A stretch of DNA of 64,000 nt, taken from positions 1 to 64,000 of the forward strand of contig CACBIC010000001.1 of assembly GCA_902539235.1 (NCBI GenBank). The letters are read 5' to 3'. Origin of the DNA: an uncultured Pelagibacteraceae bacterium. Lineage in GTDB: Bacteria > Pseudomonadota > Alphaproteobacteria > Pelagibacterales > Pelagibacteraceae. The notes below the pieces were generated by a model. That model saw nothing but the letters and a program-made list of their open reading frames with translations, did no database searches and was not told the origin of the DNA. The translations under genes were made by a program, and so were the position numbers. Positions 25,129 to 33,466 of the stretch are shown here, piece after piece. The stretch's first letter is position 1, and each line of letters begins with the position of its first letter.

Positions 25129-25768
25129 ATCTGTTTTATTCGTTCCAGGACATGAAGAAAAAAAAATTAAAAAAGCATATACATTAAATGCAGATTTAAT
25201 AGTTCTTGACTTAGAATCAACTGTTCCTGAAAATCAGAAAGATCAGGCTAAAAAAATAATAAAAGAATGCAATGTTAATAAAGATCAAACATATATAAGG
25301 ATAAATAATAATTTAGATTTAGAATTTGTTACATCAGAAAAATTCCCTGGAATATTTCTTCCATTTACAGAAACAAAAAAACAATTAATTGAGATAGATA
25401 TATTATTAAAAAAAACTGAGAAATTGAAAACTGATATAATCCCAATTTTGGAAAGTATAAACGGTCTAGCTAATCTTGAGGAAATTTGTTCTTTTTCAGA
25501 AAGAATTCAAATTATATCTTTTGGCTCTCATGATTTAGCTAAATCTATAAATCTTAAGATTTCAGAAGATGAAAAAGAAATAGTAGAATTTAGAAAAAAT
25601 ATAGTAAATAAATCTAAAAATATTAAGAGCCCAATAGATACCTCTTATTTAAATTTTAAAGATTTAAATGGATTTGAAAAATCATGTAATTTTGTAAAAA
25701 AATTAGGTTTTGGTGGTAAAGCTTGTATTCATCCGGACCAAGTTCAAATCTCAAACAAAATTTTTTAA
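25118..25768 (+). CDS. Short CitE/HpcH-HpaI-family lyase-like protein
   Basis: This 216-aa protein has the CitE-type barrel: RSVLFVPGHEEKKIKKA, LIVLDLESTVPENQKDQA, YIRINN, IIPILESINGLANLEEI and the C-terminal GGKACIHPDQ. CoA-ester lyases of this family are usually 270-300 aa, so the C-terminal lid is missing and some strands are short. The usual acidic FG(A/T)ED motif is FGSHD here, so one conserved Glu is His. It may be a reduced citramalyl/malyl-CoA lyase or a divergent paralog. It overlaps the enolase-family gene by 11 bp. Confidence 0.75.
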   Translation: MKYRSVLFVPGHEEKKIKKAYTLNADLIVLDLESTVPENQKDQAKKIIKECNVNKDQTYIRINNNLDLEFVTSEKFPGIFLPFTETKKQLIEIDILLKKTEKLKTDIIPILESINGLANLEEICSFSERIQIISFGSHDLAKSINLKISEDEKEIVEFRKNIVNKSKNIKSPIDTSYLNFKDLNGFEKSCNFVKKLGFGGKACIHPDQVQISNKIF

Positions 25769-26172
25769 TGATAAATACTAAGAAACTTTTGTACTTTGCT
25801 TATGGTACAAATCTTAATAAAAAAATTTTTTTAAAAAAATATAAAAACGCTAAATATCTAAGCAAACATATTTTAAAAGATTTTGAATTAGTCTTTAGAT
25901 CAAAATATAGGGTACCAGATATACAAAGAAAAAAAGGTTCAAGTGTGAAAGGTATTATCTATGAAATAGATAAAATAACCGAGAAAAAATTAGATAGATA
26001 CGAAGACTATCCTAAGTTATATATAAAAAAATTTTTTAATAAAAAAAATAAAAATGTAATGTATTATTTCATGAAAAGAAAAACTCCTATTTTAAAGCCT
26101 GCAAAATACTACCTTAAAGTCATGAAAAGCGGCTATCGACAAAATAACTATAAATTTAACTTCAAATATTAA
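25768..26172 (+). CDS. Gamma-glutamylcyclotransferase (AIG2-like) family protein
   Basis: I start this at 25768 (134 aa, MINTKKLLYFAYGTNL), where ATG overlaps the CitE-like stop. The ORF-track start 45 bp earlier lies inside the previous gene. YFAYGTNL is the family's substrate-binding loop, KGIIYEID is the core strand, and LDRYEDYPKLY carries the conserved acid-base Glu. The C-terminus is Lys/Tyr-rich and basic. The family releases 5-oxoproline from gamma-glutamyl groups or acts on related amines. Its place in a carbohydrate or organic-acid operon is unexplained. Confidence 0.75.
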   Translation: MINTKKLLYFAYGTNLNKKIFLKKYKNAKYLSKHILKDFELVFRSKYRVPDIQRKKGSSVKGIIYEIDKITEKKLDRYEDYPKLYIKKFFNKKNKNVMYYFMKRKTPILKPAKYYLKVMKSGYRQNNYKFNFKY

Positions 26173-26173
26173 A

Positions 26174-27214
26174 GTGAAAAACAAAATAAAGATTGCAGTT
26201 GTTGGGATTGGCTTGATGGGGAGTCAGCATTTAAAAGCTTTAAGTGTTTCAAAAAAAGCAAAACTCCATTCTATTGTAGATGTAAATAAAAATTCTATAA
26301 CACATGCTAAAAAATTTAAAGTTCCATTCTATAGATCGTCGACTGAATTACTTAGTAATAATAAACCAGATGCCGTAATTGTTGCTACACCCAATCAGTT
26401 TCACGAAAAACATACGATAAGTTTTTTAAATGCAAAAATACCTGTTTTATTAGAAAAACCAATTTCCGATAATATTTCAAAAGCAAAAAAAATTATTCAA
26501 AGCTCAAAAAAAAATAAAACTCATCTACTTATTGGCTATCATAGAAGGCACAACAGTATCGTAACTAAAGTAAAGAAACAAATCGATAGCGGAAATCTTG
26601 GAAAAATTGTTGCTGCTAATGTTATGTGCTGGTTGTACAAAAATAAAGATTGGTACAAAGAAAAATGGCGTATTAAAAAAGGAGGAGGTCCTCTAGGTAT
26701 TAATCTAGTACATGATATTGATCTTATTTGTTACTTATTAGGTCCCATAACATATGTTCAAGCAACAACCTCAAATAAAATTAGAAAATATGAAGTTGAA
26801 GATACCGCAATTGTTAATTTTACTTTTAGATCAGGTGCTTTATGCACATTAAGTGTTTCTGATACAATTGTAGCTCCTTACAGTTATGAGCTTACAGCTG
26901 GAGAAAACCCTGCATACCCTATAACAAATCAATCAGCATATTTTATTGGAGGGACAAAAGGCTCGATACAATTTCCTAATTTAAAACATTGGTACAATAG
27001 AGGTGAGAGAAGTTGGTGGAAACCAATCTATCATAAAGATTTTAATATTCGTTTGAGTAGATTTACTTTAATAAATCAAATTGATCACTTATGCGATGTT
27101 GTGTCTGGAAAAGCTAAACCAAAAGTAAGTGGAAATGATGGCTTGCAATCGCTTAAAATATTTGATGCCATACTAAAAAGTACTAAAACTGGGAAAAAAA
27201 TAAGAGTAAACTAA
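26174..27214 (+). CDS. Gfo/Idh/MocA-family oxidoreductase (first of three)
   Basis: This 346-aa NAD(P)-dependent oxidoreductase acts on sugars, inositols or related polyols. The N-terminal Rossmann motif is AVVGIGLMGSQHLKAL, the family Lys-Pro segment is VLLEKPISDN, and the C-terminal sheet begins with IGYHRRHNSIV; HDIDLICYLLG follows. The start is GTG, one base after the preceding stop. Next to two more paralogs it suggests stepwise oxidation, reduction or epimerisation of one sugar-like substrate, but the three proteins are not near-identical copies. Confidence 0.9.
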   Translation: MKNKIKIAVVGIGLMGSQHLKALSVSKKAKLHSIVDVNKNSITHAKKFKVPFYRSSTELLSNNKPDAVIVATPNQFHEKHTISFLNAKIPVLLEKPISDNISKAKKIIQSSKKNKTHLLIGYHRRHNSIVTKVKKQIDSGNLGKIVAANVMCWLYKNKDWYKEKWRIKKGGGPLGINLVHDIDLICYLLGPITYVQATTSNKIRKYEVEDTAIVNFTFRSGALCTLSVSDTIVAPYSYELTAGENPAYPITNQSAYFIGGTKGSIQFPNLKHWYNRGERSWWKPIYHKDFNIRLSRFTLINQIDHLCDVVSGKAKPKVSGNDGLQSLKIFDAILKSTKTGKKIRVN

Positions 27215-28344
27215 TGAAAAGACTTAAACTTGGTATCATTGGTGGTGGCCCTGGATCTTGGATTGGTCATGTACATAGAATAGCCTCAAGATTCGATGAT
27301 AAATATGAAATTGTAGCTGGCGTTTTTTCAAGAAATTATAAAATCAATCAATCTTTTGGGTCAAGTATAGGAATAAAAAAAAATAGGTGTTACAAAAATT
27401 ATAAAGATCTTTGCTATTCTGAAAAAAAAATTAAAAATGGTATCGATGTAGTAGCGATTATGACACCCCCTGGGAGTCATCAAGAAATAGCGGAATTATT
27501 CATTAAAAATAATATTCATGTAATATCTGATAAACCATTTGCGGGTTCTCTACCTCAAGCTAAAAAACTTTATAAAACAATTAAAAGTAATAAAAAGATT
27601 GTTTACGGGCTCACACATAATTATTCAGCCTATCCAATGGTAAGACATGCTAAAAAATTAGTAGAAGATAAGAAGCTTGGAAATATTGAATATATTAACG
27701 TCGAATATGTTCAAGATTGGTCTAACGGTAAAAAAGTTACCCCGGGTTCTGCAAAAAAAATATTTAAATGGAAATTAGATAAAAAAATAGCTGGAGTTTC
27801 TACTGTGCTTAATGAAATTGGATCTCATGCATATCATTTATGTAATTACATTACTGGTCTTAAAGGAAAAAGCTTATTTGCAGATATCAAGCAATACTCC
27901 AAAAAAATTAAATTTGATACAAACGCCCAAGTTTTCATAAATTACGAGAATGGTGCAAAGGGTTTATTTTGGGCATCAACTACTGCTAAAGGGGGTGTTT
28001 ATGGATTACGAATAAGAATATTTGGTTCGATGGGAAGTTTGGAATGGGTACAGAATGACCCCAACTATTTAAAATATAATGCTGCTAATGGCGCAACGAA
28101 AGTTTTAGAAAGAGGTTTCAATGAAAGTGGTTTTTCAAAAAACTTTTCAAGAATCAAGTACGGACATCCTGAGGGATATTTAAGTGCCTTTTCAAATTTA
28201 TATAAAGAAATTGCATCAAAAATTAATTCAAAAAATAGTAAGAAAAGGTTTTATTTTCCAACAGCATATGAAGGTTTACTTACAGCAAGATTTATAGACG
28301 GATGTGTAAAGTCATCATCCAAGAAAAAATGGGTAGCTTTTTAA
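27214..28344 (+). CDS. Gfo/Idh/MocA-family oxidoreductase (second of three)
   Basis: This 376-aa member has LGIIGGGPGSWIGHVHRIA at the dinucleotide site, VISDKPFAGSL as the EKP-type motif with Asp in place of Glu, and THNYSAYPMVRHAKKLV before the catalytic sheet. The segment NEIGSHAYHLCNYITG supplies the usual (D/E)xxxH-type site. The extended N-terminal loop and the C-terminal YPTAYEGLLTARFIDGC-like end match the longer dehydrogenase group. It overlaps the first paralog by one base and meets the third directly. Confidence 0.9.
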   Translation: MKRLKLGIIGGGPGSWIGHVHRIASRFDDKYEIVAGVFSRNYKINQSFGSSIGIKKNRCYKNYKDLCYSEKKIKNGIDVVAIMTPPGSHQEIAELFIKNNIHVISDKPFAGSLPQAKKLYKTIKSNKKIVYGLTHNYSAYPMVRHAKKLVEDKKLGNIEYINVEYVQDWSNGKKVTPGSAKKIFKWKLDKKIAGVSTVLNEIGSHAYHLCNYITGLKGKSLFADIKQYSKKIKFDTNAQVFINYENGAKGLFWASTTAKGGVYGLRIRIFGSMGSLEWVQNDPNYLKYNAANGATKVLERGFNESGFSKNFSRIKYGHPEGYLSAFSNLYKEIASKINSKNSKKRFYFPTAYEGLLTARFIDGCVKSSSKKKWVAF

Positions 28345-29256
28345 ATGATTAAATCCTGTGTGATAGGATTATCAAAAGTTGGTATAATTCATTGTAAAAG
28401 TTTAATAAAAATAAAAAAAACTTCGTTAAATTATATTTTTGATAAAAATTACAATCTAAGCAAAAGACTATCTAAAAAATTTAAATGTAACACTTCAAGA
28501 AATTTCGACAGTATATTAAAAAAAAAAGATATAGAACTATTTATAATTGCATCACCTACAATTACGCATGATTTTTACATAAAAAAATTAATAAAATTTA
28601 GGAAAATGATCTATTGTGAAAAACCAATTACAAATAATAATAAAAGCCTTAATAAACTCAAATACTTAATAAAAAAACATAAAATTAAATTTTGCGCTGG
28701 TTTAAATCGTAGATTTTCAAAGGAATATGTTGCTTTAAAAAAGAAAATTAACAAAAAAAAAGTTAATTATATCCAAATAATATCTAGATCGGCCAATCAT
28801 AATATTAATTTATCTGTAAGAAACGGAGGTCTTTTTTTTGATAAAGGATTTCATTTTTTTGATTTAGCTTGTTGGTTGAGTAATTCGAAACCAGAAAAAA
28901 TGATTGTAATTTCAAAATCAATAAGTACCGAGGATTTCTTAAATAATGGAGATTTCTCAGATGCAATAATTAATCTAAAACTAAGGAATGGAATAGTCGT
29001 TGAAATAGTATTTAGTAGAAAGTGCAGATTTGGAAATATTGAAAAAATTAAAGTATATGGTGAAAAATTTTCATTAGACTCTGACGACTTTTCTGACAAA
29101 AAGACATTATATGATGACTTTTCTGTAAGACACAGAAAGTCATACTTAAATTGTTTAAAAAAATTTATTGAAAGTAAAAATAATCTCTTAATGAATGAAG
29201 CAATATTAACTCAAAAGATATGTGCTGATGCTTTGAAAAAAGCAAGGTACCAGTAA
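28345..29256 (+). CDS. Gfo/Idh/MocA-family oxidoreductase (third of three, short)
   Basis: This 303-aa member is shorter and far more Lys/Asn/Ile-rich than the other two. The Rossmann segment CVIGLSKVGIIHCKSL is recognisable though it lacks the full GxGxxG, then IYCEKPITNN and CAGLNRRFSKEYVALKK mark the family. FDKGFHFFDLACWLSN holds the catalytic-region His/Asp. Its stop (29254-29256) touches the lpxB stop on the other strand with no gap. It may be a degenerating or fast-evolving paralog. Confidence 0.85.
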   Translation: MIKSCVIGLSKVGIIHCKSLIKIKKTSLNYIFDKNYNLSKRLSKKFKCNTSRNFDSILKKKDIELFIIASPTITHDFYIKKLIKFRKMIYCEKPITNNNKSLNKLKYLIKKHKIKFCAGLNRRFSKEYVALKKKINKKKVNYIQIISRSANHNINLSVRNGGLFFDKGFHFFDLACWLSNSKPEKMIVISKSISTEDFLNNGDFSDAIINLKLRNGIVVEIVFSRKCRFGNIEKIKVYGEKFSLDSDDFSDKKTLYDDFSVRHRKSYLNCLKKFIESKNNLLMNEAILTQKICADALKKARYQ

Positions 29257-30402
29257 TTATAAATATTTACTTAAAGCTCTACTTGCAAGTATTGATGAGG
29301 AAATATCAGTTTTAAATGTATTTAAGATTGATTGAGTCTTTTCAACCTGCTCCTTTATCTTACTCGGGTCATCAATAAAAGAACTTACAGATTTGAATAA
29401 ATCTTTTGGATTACACTTAGATTGAAGTAATTCAGGTATTACCTCTTTTCCTGCTGCAATATTAATAATATTTGCGAATTTAACTTTAATCAAAGATTTA
29501 ACAATTAAATAGTTTAAAAAATTCATTTTATAGAGAATGATGGATGGAACTTTAGATTTACAAATTTCAAGCGAGACCGTTCCTGATTTAGCAACTGCAA
29601 ATACAGATTTCTTAAGAGTGTGAGACTTTATTTTATCATCACTAATAATTTCACAATTACTTATATTTTGAGATTTTACGTAAGATTGAATTAAATCATA
29701 ATGTTGCTTTGTAGAGTGAAATATATAAATAAAATCTTGATAACTTTTATTCATTAATTTTATAAAATCTAAGAGTATAGGCATTAAGACATCAATTTCA
29801 GATGCTCTACTTCCTGGAAAAACTGATATTAATGCTTTATTTTTTTCAAATATTTGATTGATGTCGATTTTACCTTCAGAAGACTCATCTAATAAGGGAT
29901 GGCCCACAAACTCATTGCTCATATTCTCTTTATCAAAATACGGTTTTTCAAAATTAAATAATAATAATATATGATCAATAAACTTCTTAATTTTCTTAAC
30001 TCTTCCTTCTCTCCAAACCCAAACTTGTGGTGCAACATAATGAATTGTTTTTATATTTGAATTTTGTTTTTTTACGCGTTCAGCAACTCTTAAAGTAAAA
30101 TCGGGACTATCAACTGTAAATAAAATATCTGGATTAAAATCTTTTATAGCATTAACAGTTTCATTAATTTTTTTATTAATTTTGAAAATATTTTTTATAA
30201 CATTTGTAAAACCTATATAGGTAATCTCTTTTAAATCATAAATCGATTTTATACCTAAAGCTTCTAAATTTTCACCCCCCACACATAAATACTCGATTTC
30301 GGAATTGTCTTTTTTAAATTCTTTAATTACTTTTGATGCGAGTTTGTCTCCAGACGGCTCACCTGTAAGTATAAATATTTTTTTCACTTGTGCATTCTCC
30401 AA
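29257..30402 (-). CDS. lpxB: Lipid-A-disaccharide synthase
   Basis: This GT19 glycosyltransferase (381 aa) joins UDP-diacylglucosamine and lipid X to form the lipid A disaccharide. Diagnostic parts are ILTGEPSGDKLASKVI, CVGGENLEALG, TVDSPDFTLRVAERVK, HYVAPQVWVWREGRVKKI, FVGHPLLDE and FPGSRASEI. The acceptor-side KSGTVSLEICKSKVPSII is intact. It terminates the lpx cluster, though a sugar dehydrogenase gene sits between it and lpxI. The 19-bp overlap with that gene implies co-transcription. Confidence 0.96.
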   Translation of the reverse strand: MENAQVKKIFILTGEPSGDKLASKVIKEFKKDNSEIEYLCVGGENLEALGIKSIYDLKEITYIGFTNVIKNIFKINKKINETVNAIKDFNPDILFTVDSPDFTLRVAERVKKQNSNIKTIHYVAPQVWVWREGRVKKIKKFIDHILLLFNFEKPYFDKENMSNEFVGHPLLDESSEGKIDINQIFEKNKALISVFPGSRASEIDVLMPILLDFIKLMNKSYQDFIYIFHSTKQHYDLIQSYVKSQNISNCEIISDDKIKSHTLKKSVFAVAKSGTVSLEICKSKVPSIILYKMNFLNYLIVKSLIKVKFANIINIAAGKEVIPELLQSKCNPKDLFKSVSSFIDDPSKIKEQVEKTQSILNTFKTDISSSILASRALSKYL

Positions 30403-31439
30403 AGTTCACCCTTGTCAGATAGTAAATAAAGATCTCCGCTCTTGTGTATTTTGATATCTCTTATTCTTCCTATATCACCTTTGAATAAAATTTTTTCATC
30501 GATAAAATTTGATTTATTAAATCTTATTTTTCTTAAAGATTGATCTTTAAGAGATGTAATTAAAGCTTCACCATTCCATTCTTTAAATGTTTCGCCTTTA
30601 TAAATTGTCATAGCGCTTACTGCGATAGAAGGAACCCAGTACTTAATTGCTTTTGTAAAGCCAGGTTTCCATTTTGGACCAATTTTAGTTCCAGAGTAGT
30701 TAGTTCCTCCCCAACCTAATATCTTCCAACCATAGTTTTCTCCAAAATTTGCTGTTCCAAACCAATCGCCTCCCCTTGCGCCATGATTGGTCAGATATAT
30801 TTTGTCATCAAATGGTGAAAGAGACATACCCTGAGGATTTCTAACTCCAATCTGATAAATTTCTGGTAGCCAATCTTTTTTATTAATAAATTTTGGATTA
30901 TCTTTTGGGATCGAACCATCCAAATTTATTCTTATAATGCTTCCAGGATGTTTAGTGAAATCTTGGGCGATCATCCCCTGGCCTCTTTCTCCAGCGGTCA
31001 CATACAAATGTTTATTTTTTATTACTAGTCTAGATCCAAAATGATATCCTGAATTTATGGGGGGTTGGGCTTGAAAGATGTTTTTAAAATTAAGTTTCTC
31101 AGTATTAAGTTTTGCTTTTGCAACAGAGGTGCTAGACATTCCGTTTGATCTATTTTCAGAGTATGACACAAATACAATGCTATCATTATGAAGTATATCT
31201 AATAACCCTCCCTGGCCATCTTCTAAGACTTTAAGATTATGGCTTATATCTTTTATTTTTTTTTCTTTTAAGTTTATAAATTTTATATTTCCTGGTTTTT
31301 CTGTAACCAATAAATTTTGGTTGTCTATAAATGTTAAGCTCCATGGGCTATCAAACCCTTGTACAATTTTCTCCAATTTAAATTCTTCAGCACTTAAATT
31401 TGTGAATAATAGAAGAAAAATTGATAATAATTTTTTCAT
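30384..31439 (-). CDS. PQQ-dependent sugar dehydrogenase (YliI/Asd-type beta-propeller)
   Basis: This 351-aa secreted protein begins with a signal peptide (MKKLLSIFLLLFTNLSA) and a six-bladed propeller: LEKIVQGFDSPWSLTFIDN, LLVTEKPGNIKFI, VAGERGQGM-like VTAGERGQG, IYQIGVRNPQGMSLSP and LTNHGARGGDWF. The His and Arg of these last motifs usually contact PQQ. Related soluble aldose dehydrogenases oxidise sugars in the periplasm. It lies between lpxI and lpxB with overlaps on both sides, an unusual place that may only reflect operon packing. No pqq genes are seen here. Confidence 0.88.
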   Translation of the reverse strand: MKKLLSIFLLLFTNLSAEEFKLEKIVQGFDSPWSLTFIDNQNLLVTEKPGNIKFINLKEKKIKDISHNLKVLEDGQGGLLDILHNDSIVFVSYSENRSNGMSSTSVAKAKLNTEKLNFKNIFQAQPPINSGYHFGSRLVIKNKHLYVTAGERGQGMIAQDFTKHPGSIIRINLDGSIPKDNPKFINKKDWLPEIYQIGVRNPQGMSLSPFDDKIYLTNHGARGGDWFGTANFGENYGWKILGWGGTNYSGTKIGPKWKPGFTKAIKYWVPSIAVSAMTIYKGETFKEWNGEALITSLKDQSLRKIRFNKSNFIDEKILFKGDIGRIRDIKIHKSGDLYLLSDKGELWRMHK

Positions 31440-32227
31440 TTGATTAAAATAAACATTTTATGTCTATTTGCATACTGAACACTTTGACTTTTATTTAAAA
31501 AAATATTTAATTTATGTTTTAGAACTATTCCTTTTAGTCCTGCCATTTTACATTGTTTCAAAGTTTCTAATCCTACGGTTGGAAGATCGACTCTCAAATC
31601 TTGTCTTTTTTTTGGGAATTTTATTAGTATTCCATTAGGGAATTTAGTTATTTTTTTTACTTTTTTAATCATTTTTTGTGTTCCACCAATTCCCTCAATT
31701 GTTAAAATTTTATTATTTCTACAAATAGCGCCTTGGGTAAATGAGAAATTACCAGACTTTTTAAGAGCTTTTTGCCCACAAAGAATATCTTTTTTATCAG
31801 AGGCATTTGGTTTAATTGTTGTGTAATTTCCCTTGGGCAGACTTATTTCTGGAGTAAATTTATTTGAGCTAACAGTTTGAATCTTTTCTTTTTTTAAAAT
31901 ATTTATTATTTGTTTTAAAATTGCTGCATCCCCTAATTTTGAACTTTTTATAATTTTTGGCATATAATAAATTCCTTTAAAATCTAATTTTATAGATTTA
32001 AAATTTGGTTTTGTTACTTTTCCAGCAAATAAAACTTTTTTACAATTTTTCGATTTCAGTATCGAAATAATTTTGCCAAATTGACCAATCGATACTGAGT
32101 AAGAATTTTTATCTTTTTTAAATATCTTTTTTTTTGTTAAATCTATAATTACATATTTACTTTTCTTTTTAATTTTTTTTAATATGTATTTTGGAAATTC
32201 TGTTTCACCAAAAATAAGCCCAATCAT
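31436..32227 (-). CDS. lpxI: UDP-2,3-diacylglucosamine pyrophosphatase LpxI
   Basis: LpxI (263 aa) hydrolyses UDP-2,3-diacylglucosamine to lipid X, replacing LpxH in alphaproteobacteria. Supporting segments are IGLIFGETEFPKYI at the start, FAGKVTKPNF, GDAAILKQIINIL, and the C-terminal QDLRVDLPTVGLETL, whose first Asp matches the residue known to be catalytic in Caulobacter. The usual EGTDxM stretch is altered to EGIGGTQKM. The order lpxA - lpxI - lpxB confirms the role, with a sugar dehydrogenase gene inserted before lpxB. Confidence 0.9.
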   Translation of the reverse strand: MIGLIFGETEFPKYILKKIKKKSKYVIIDLTKKKIFKKDKNSYSVSIGQFGKIISILKSKNCKKVLFAGKVTKPNFKSIKLDFKGIYYMPKIIKSSKLGDAAILKQIINILKKEKIQTVSSNKFTPEISLPKGNYTTIKPNASDKKDILCGQKALKKSGNFSFTQGAICRNNKILTIEGIGGTQKMIKKVKKITKFPNGILIKFPKKRQDLRVDLPTVGLETLKQCKMAGLKGIVLKHKLNIFLNKSQSVQYANRHKMFILIK

Positions 32228-32234
32228 AAGTTAT

Positions 32235-33014
32235 CTAATTTTGTGGTGCGCAAATCGGTCTTTTTTTATCTTTTTCTATAAATCTTATTACTTCACCTAC
32301 TAGCTCGTTATCTTTATACTCACCATTTATTTTGTTTAGATTTTCATGTAAATTTTTGGATGAGAATATTTCTTTGAATGCTTTATCTAGTCCGATAATT
32401 TTTTGATTTTCATATTTATGTCTTCTTAGACCTATCAAATTAAGACCTTGTAAGAAATTTCTATTACCTATTGATAGTCCAAAAGGTATGACATCTTTTA
32501 GTACTCCAGTCATTCCTCCAATCATCGCAAGTCTTCCTATTCTCGTAAATTGTTGAACTGCAGAATTACCTCCAATAACGACGGAGTCCTCTATAGTAAC
32601 ATGACCTCCTAAGGGAACATTGTTGGCAATTATAACATTATTTCCGATCTTACAGTCATGAGCTATATGTGACGAAATCATAAACAAACAATTATTACCA
32701 ATTATTGTTTTGGAGCCTCCTCCTTCAGTACCGGGGTTAATGGTAACATACTCTCTAATTAAATTATTCTCTCCTATTACTAAGTTATTTTTTTCACCTT
32801 TAAATTTTAAATCTTGAGGCTGCGTTCCAATACTTGCAAAAGGAAAGATTCTTGTTCCTTTACCGATGCTAGTATTTCCCTCTATATGAACGTTCGAGAT
32901 TAATTCAACATCATCTTTCAGCTCTACATTTGGCCCAACGTAGCAGAAAGGTCCTATTTTAATTTTTTTTGATATTTTTGCTTTTTTGTCGATTACGCTT
33001 GAATTGTGTATCAT
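32235..33014 (-). CDS. lpxA: UDP-N-acetylglucosamine acyltransferase
   Basis: LpxA (259 aa) starts lipid A synthesis by adding a hydroxyacyl chain from ACP to UDP-GlcNAc. The left-handed beta-helix hexapeptides run from about residue 10 to 190. LpxA-specific segments are ASIGTQPQDLKFKGE, LIREYVTINPGTEGGG, MISSHIAHDCKIGNNVIIANN with the catalytic His, and VIGGNSAVQQFTRIGRLAMIGG. The C-terminal helical domain has GLNLIGLRRHKY. It overlaps fabZ by one base. Confidence 0.96.
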   Translation of the reverse strand: MIHNSSVIDKKAKISKKIKIGPFCYVGPNVELKDDVELISNVHIEGNTSIGKGTRIFPFASIGTQPQDLKFKGEKNNLVIGENNLIREYVTINPGTEGGGSKTIIGNNCLFMISSHIAHDCKIGNNVIIANNVPLGGHVTIEDSVVIGGNSAVQQFTRIGRLAMIGGMTGVLKDVIPFGLSIGNRNFLQGLNLIGLRRHKYENQKIIGLDKAFKEIFSSKNLHENLNKINGEYKDNELVGEVIRFIEKDKKRPICAPQN

Positions 33015-33466
33015 TATTTTCTATCTACAATTGTTGCTGACCATTCTGCATCGGCCATTCTTTTTCCCTCAACTATAGCAGTTCCTTTATATTTCCAAAC
33101 TCTTCCGTGAGATCTTATTGCTTCGATTTCTAAATTTAATTCACAATCAGGAATGACTGGATTTCTAAATCTGGCTTTATCAACACTCATTAAAAAAACC
33201 AACTTATCTTTATACTCTTTCGGATCTATACCATGAGCAGTTAGAGCAGCAGCAGCTTGACCAAATGCCTCAACGATTAAGACACCGGGCATAACTGGCT
33301 GACCAGGAAAATGGCCTTGAACATAAAAACCGTTCTTTTTTACGTACATAATTGCAGTAGCAGATTTAAGCGGAACTATATTTATTAATTTATCAATTAA
33401 TAACATTGGTTCCCTATGAGGCAATAATCTCTCTATTGTCTTTCTATCTATTTCTTTAACACTCAT
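33014..33466 (-). CDS. fabZ: 3-hydroxyacyl-ACP dehydratase FabZ
   Basis: FabZ (150 aa) dehydrates 3-hydroxyacyl-ACP in fatty acid elongation and shares substrate with LpxA and LpxD. The hot-dog fold shows LLPHREPMLLIDKL, then GHFPGQPVMPGVLIVEAFGQAAA with the catalytic His and Glu, VDKARFRNPVIPDCEL and ADAEWSATIV. Normal length. It overlaps lpxD by 4 bp and lpxA by one, the common lpxD-fabZ-lpxA arrangement. Confidence 0.97.
   Translation of the reverse strand: MSVKEIDRKTIERLLPHREPMLLIDKLINIVPLKSATAIMYVKKNGFYVQGHFPGQPVMPGVLIVEAFGQAAAALTAHGIDPKEYKDKLVFLMSVDKARFRNPVIPDCELNLEIEAIRSHGRVWKYKGTAIVEGKRMADAEWSATIVDRK

Noticed and set aside
25723-26172. Cyclotransferase starting at 25723
   Set aside because: The first 15 residues lie inside the CitE-like gene and do not fit the family; ATG 25768 overlaps the previous stop.
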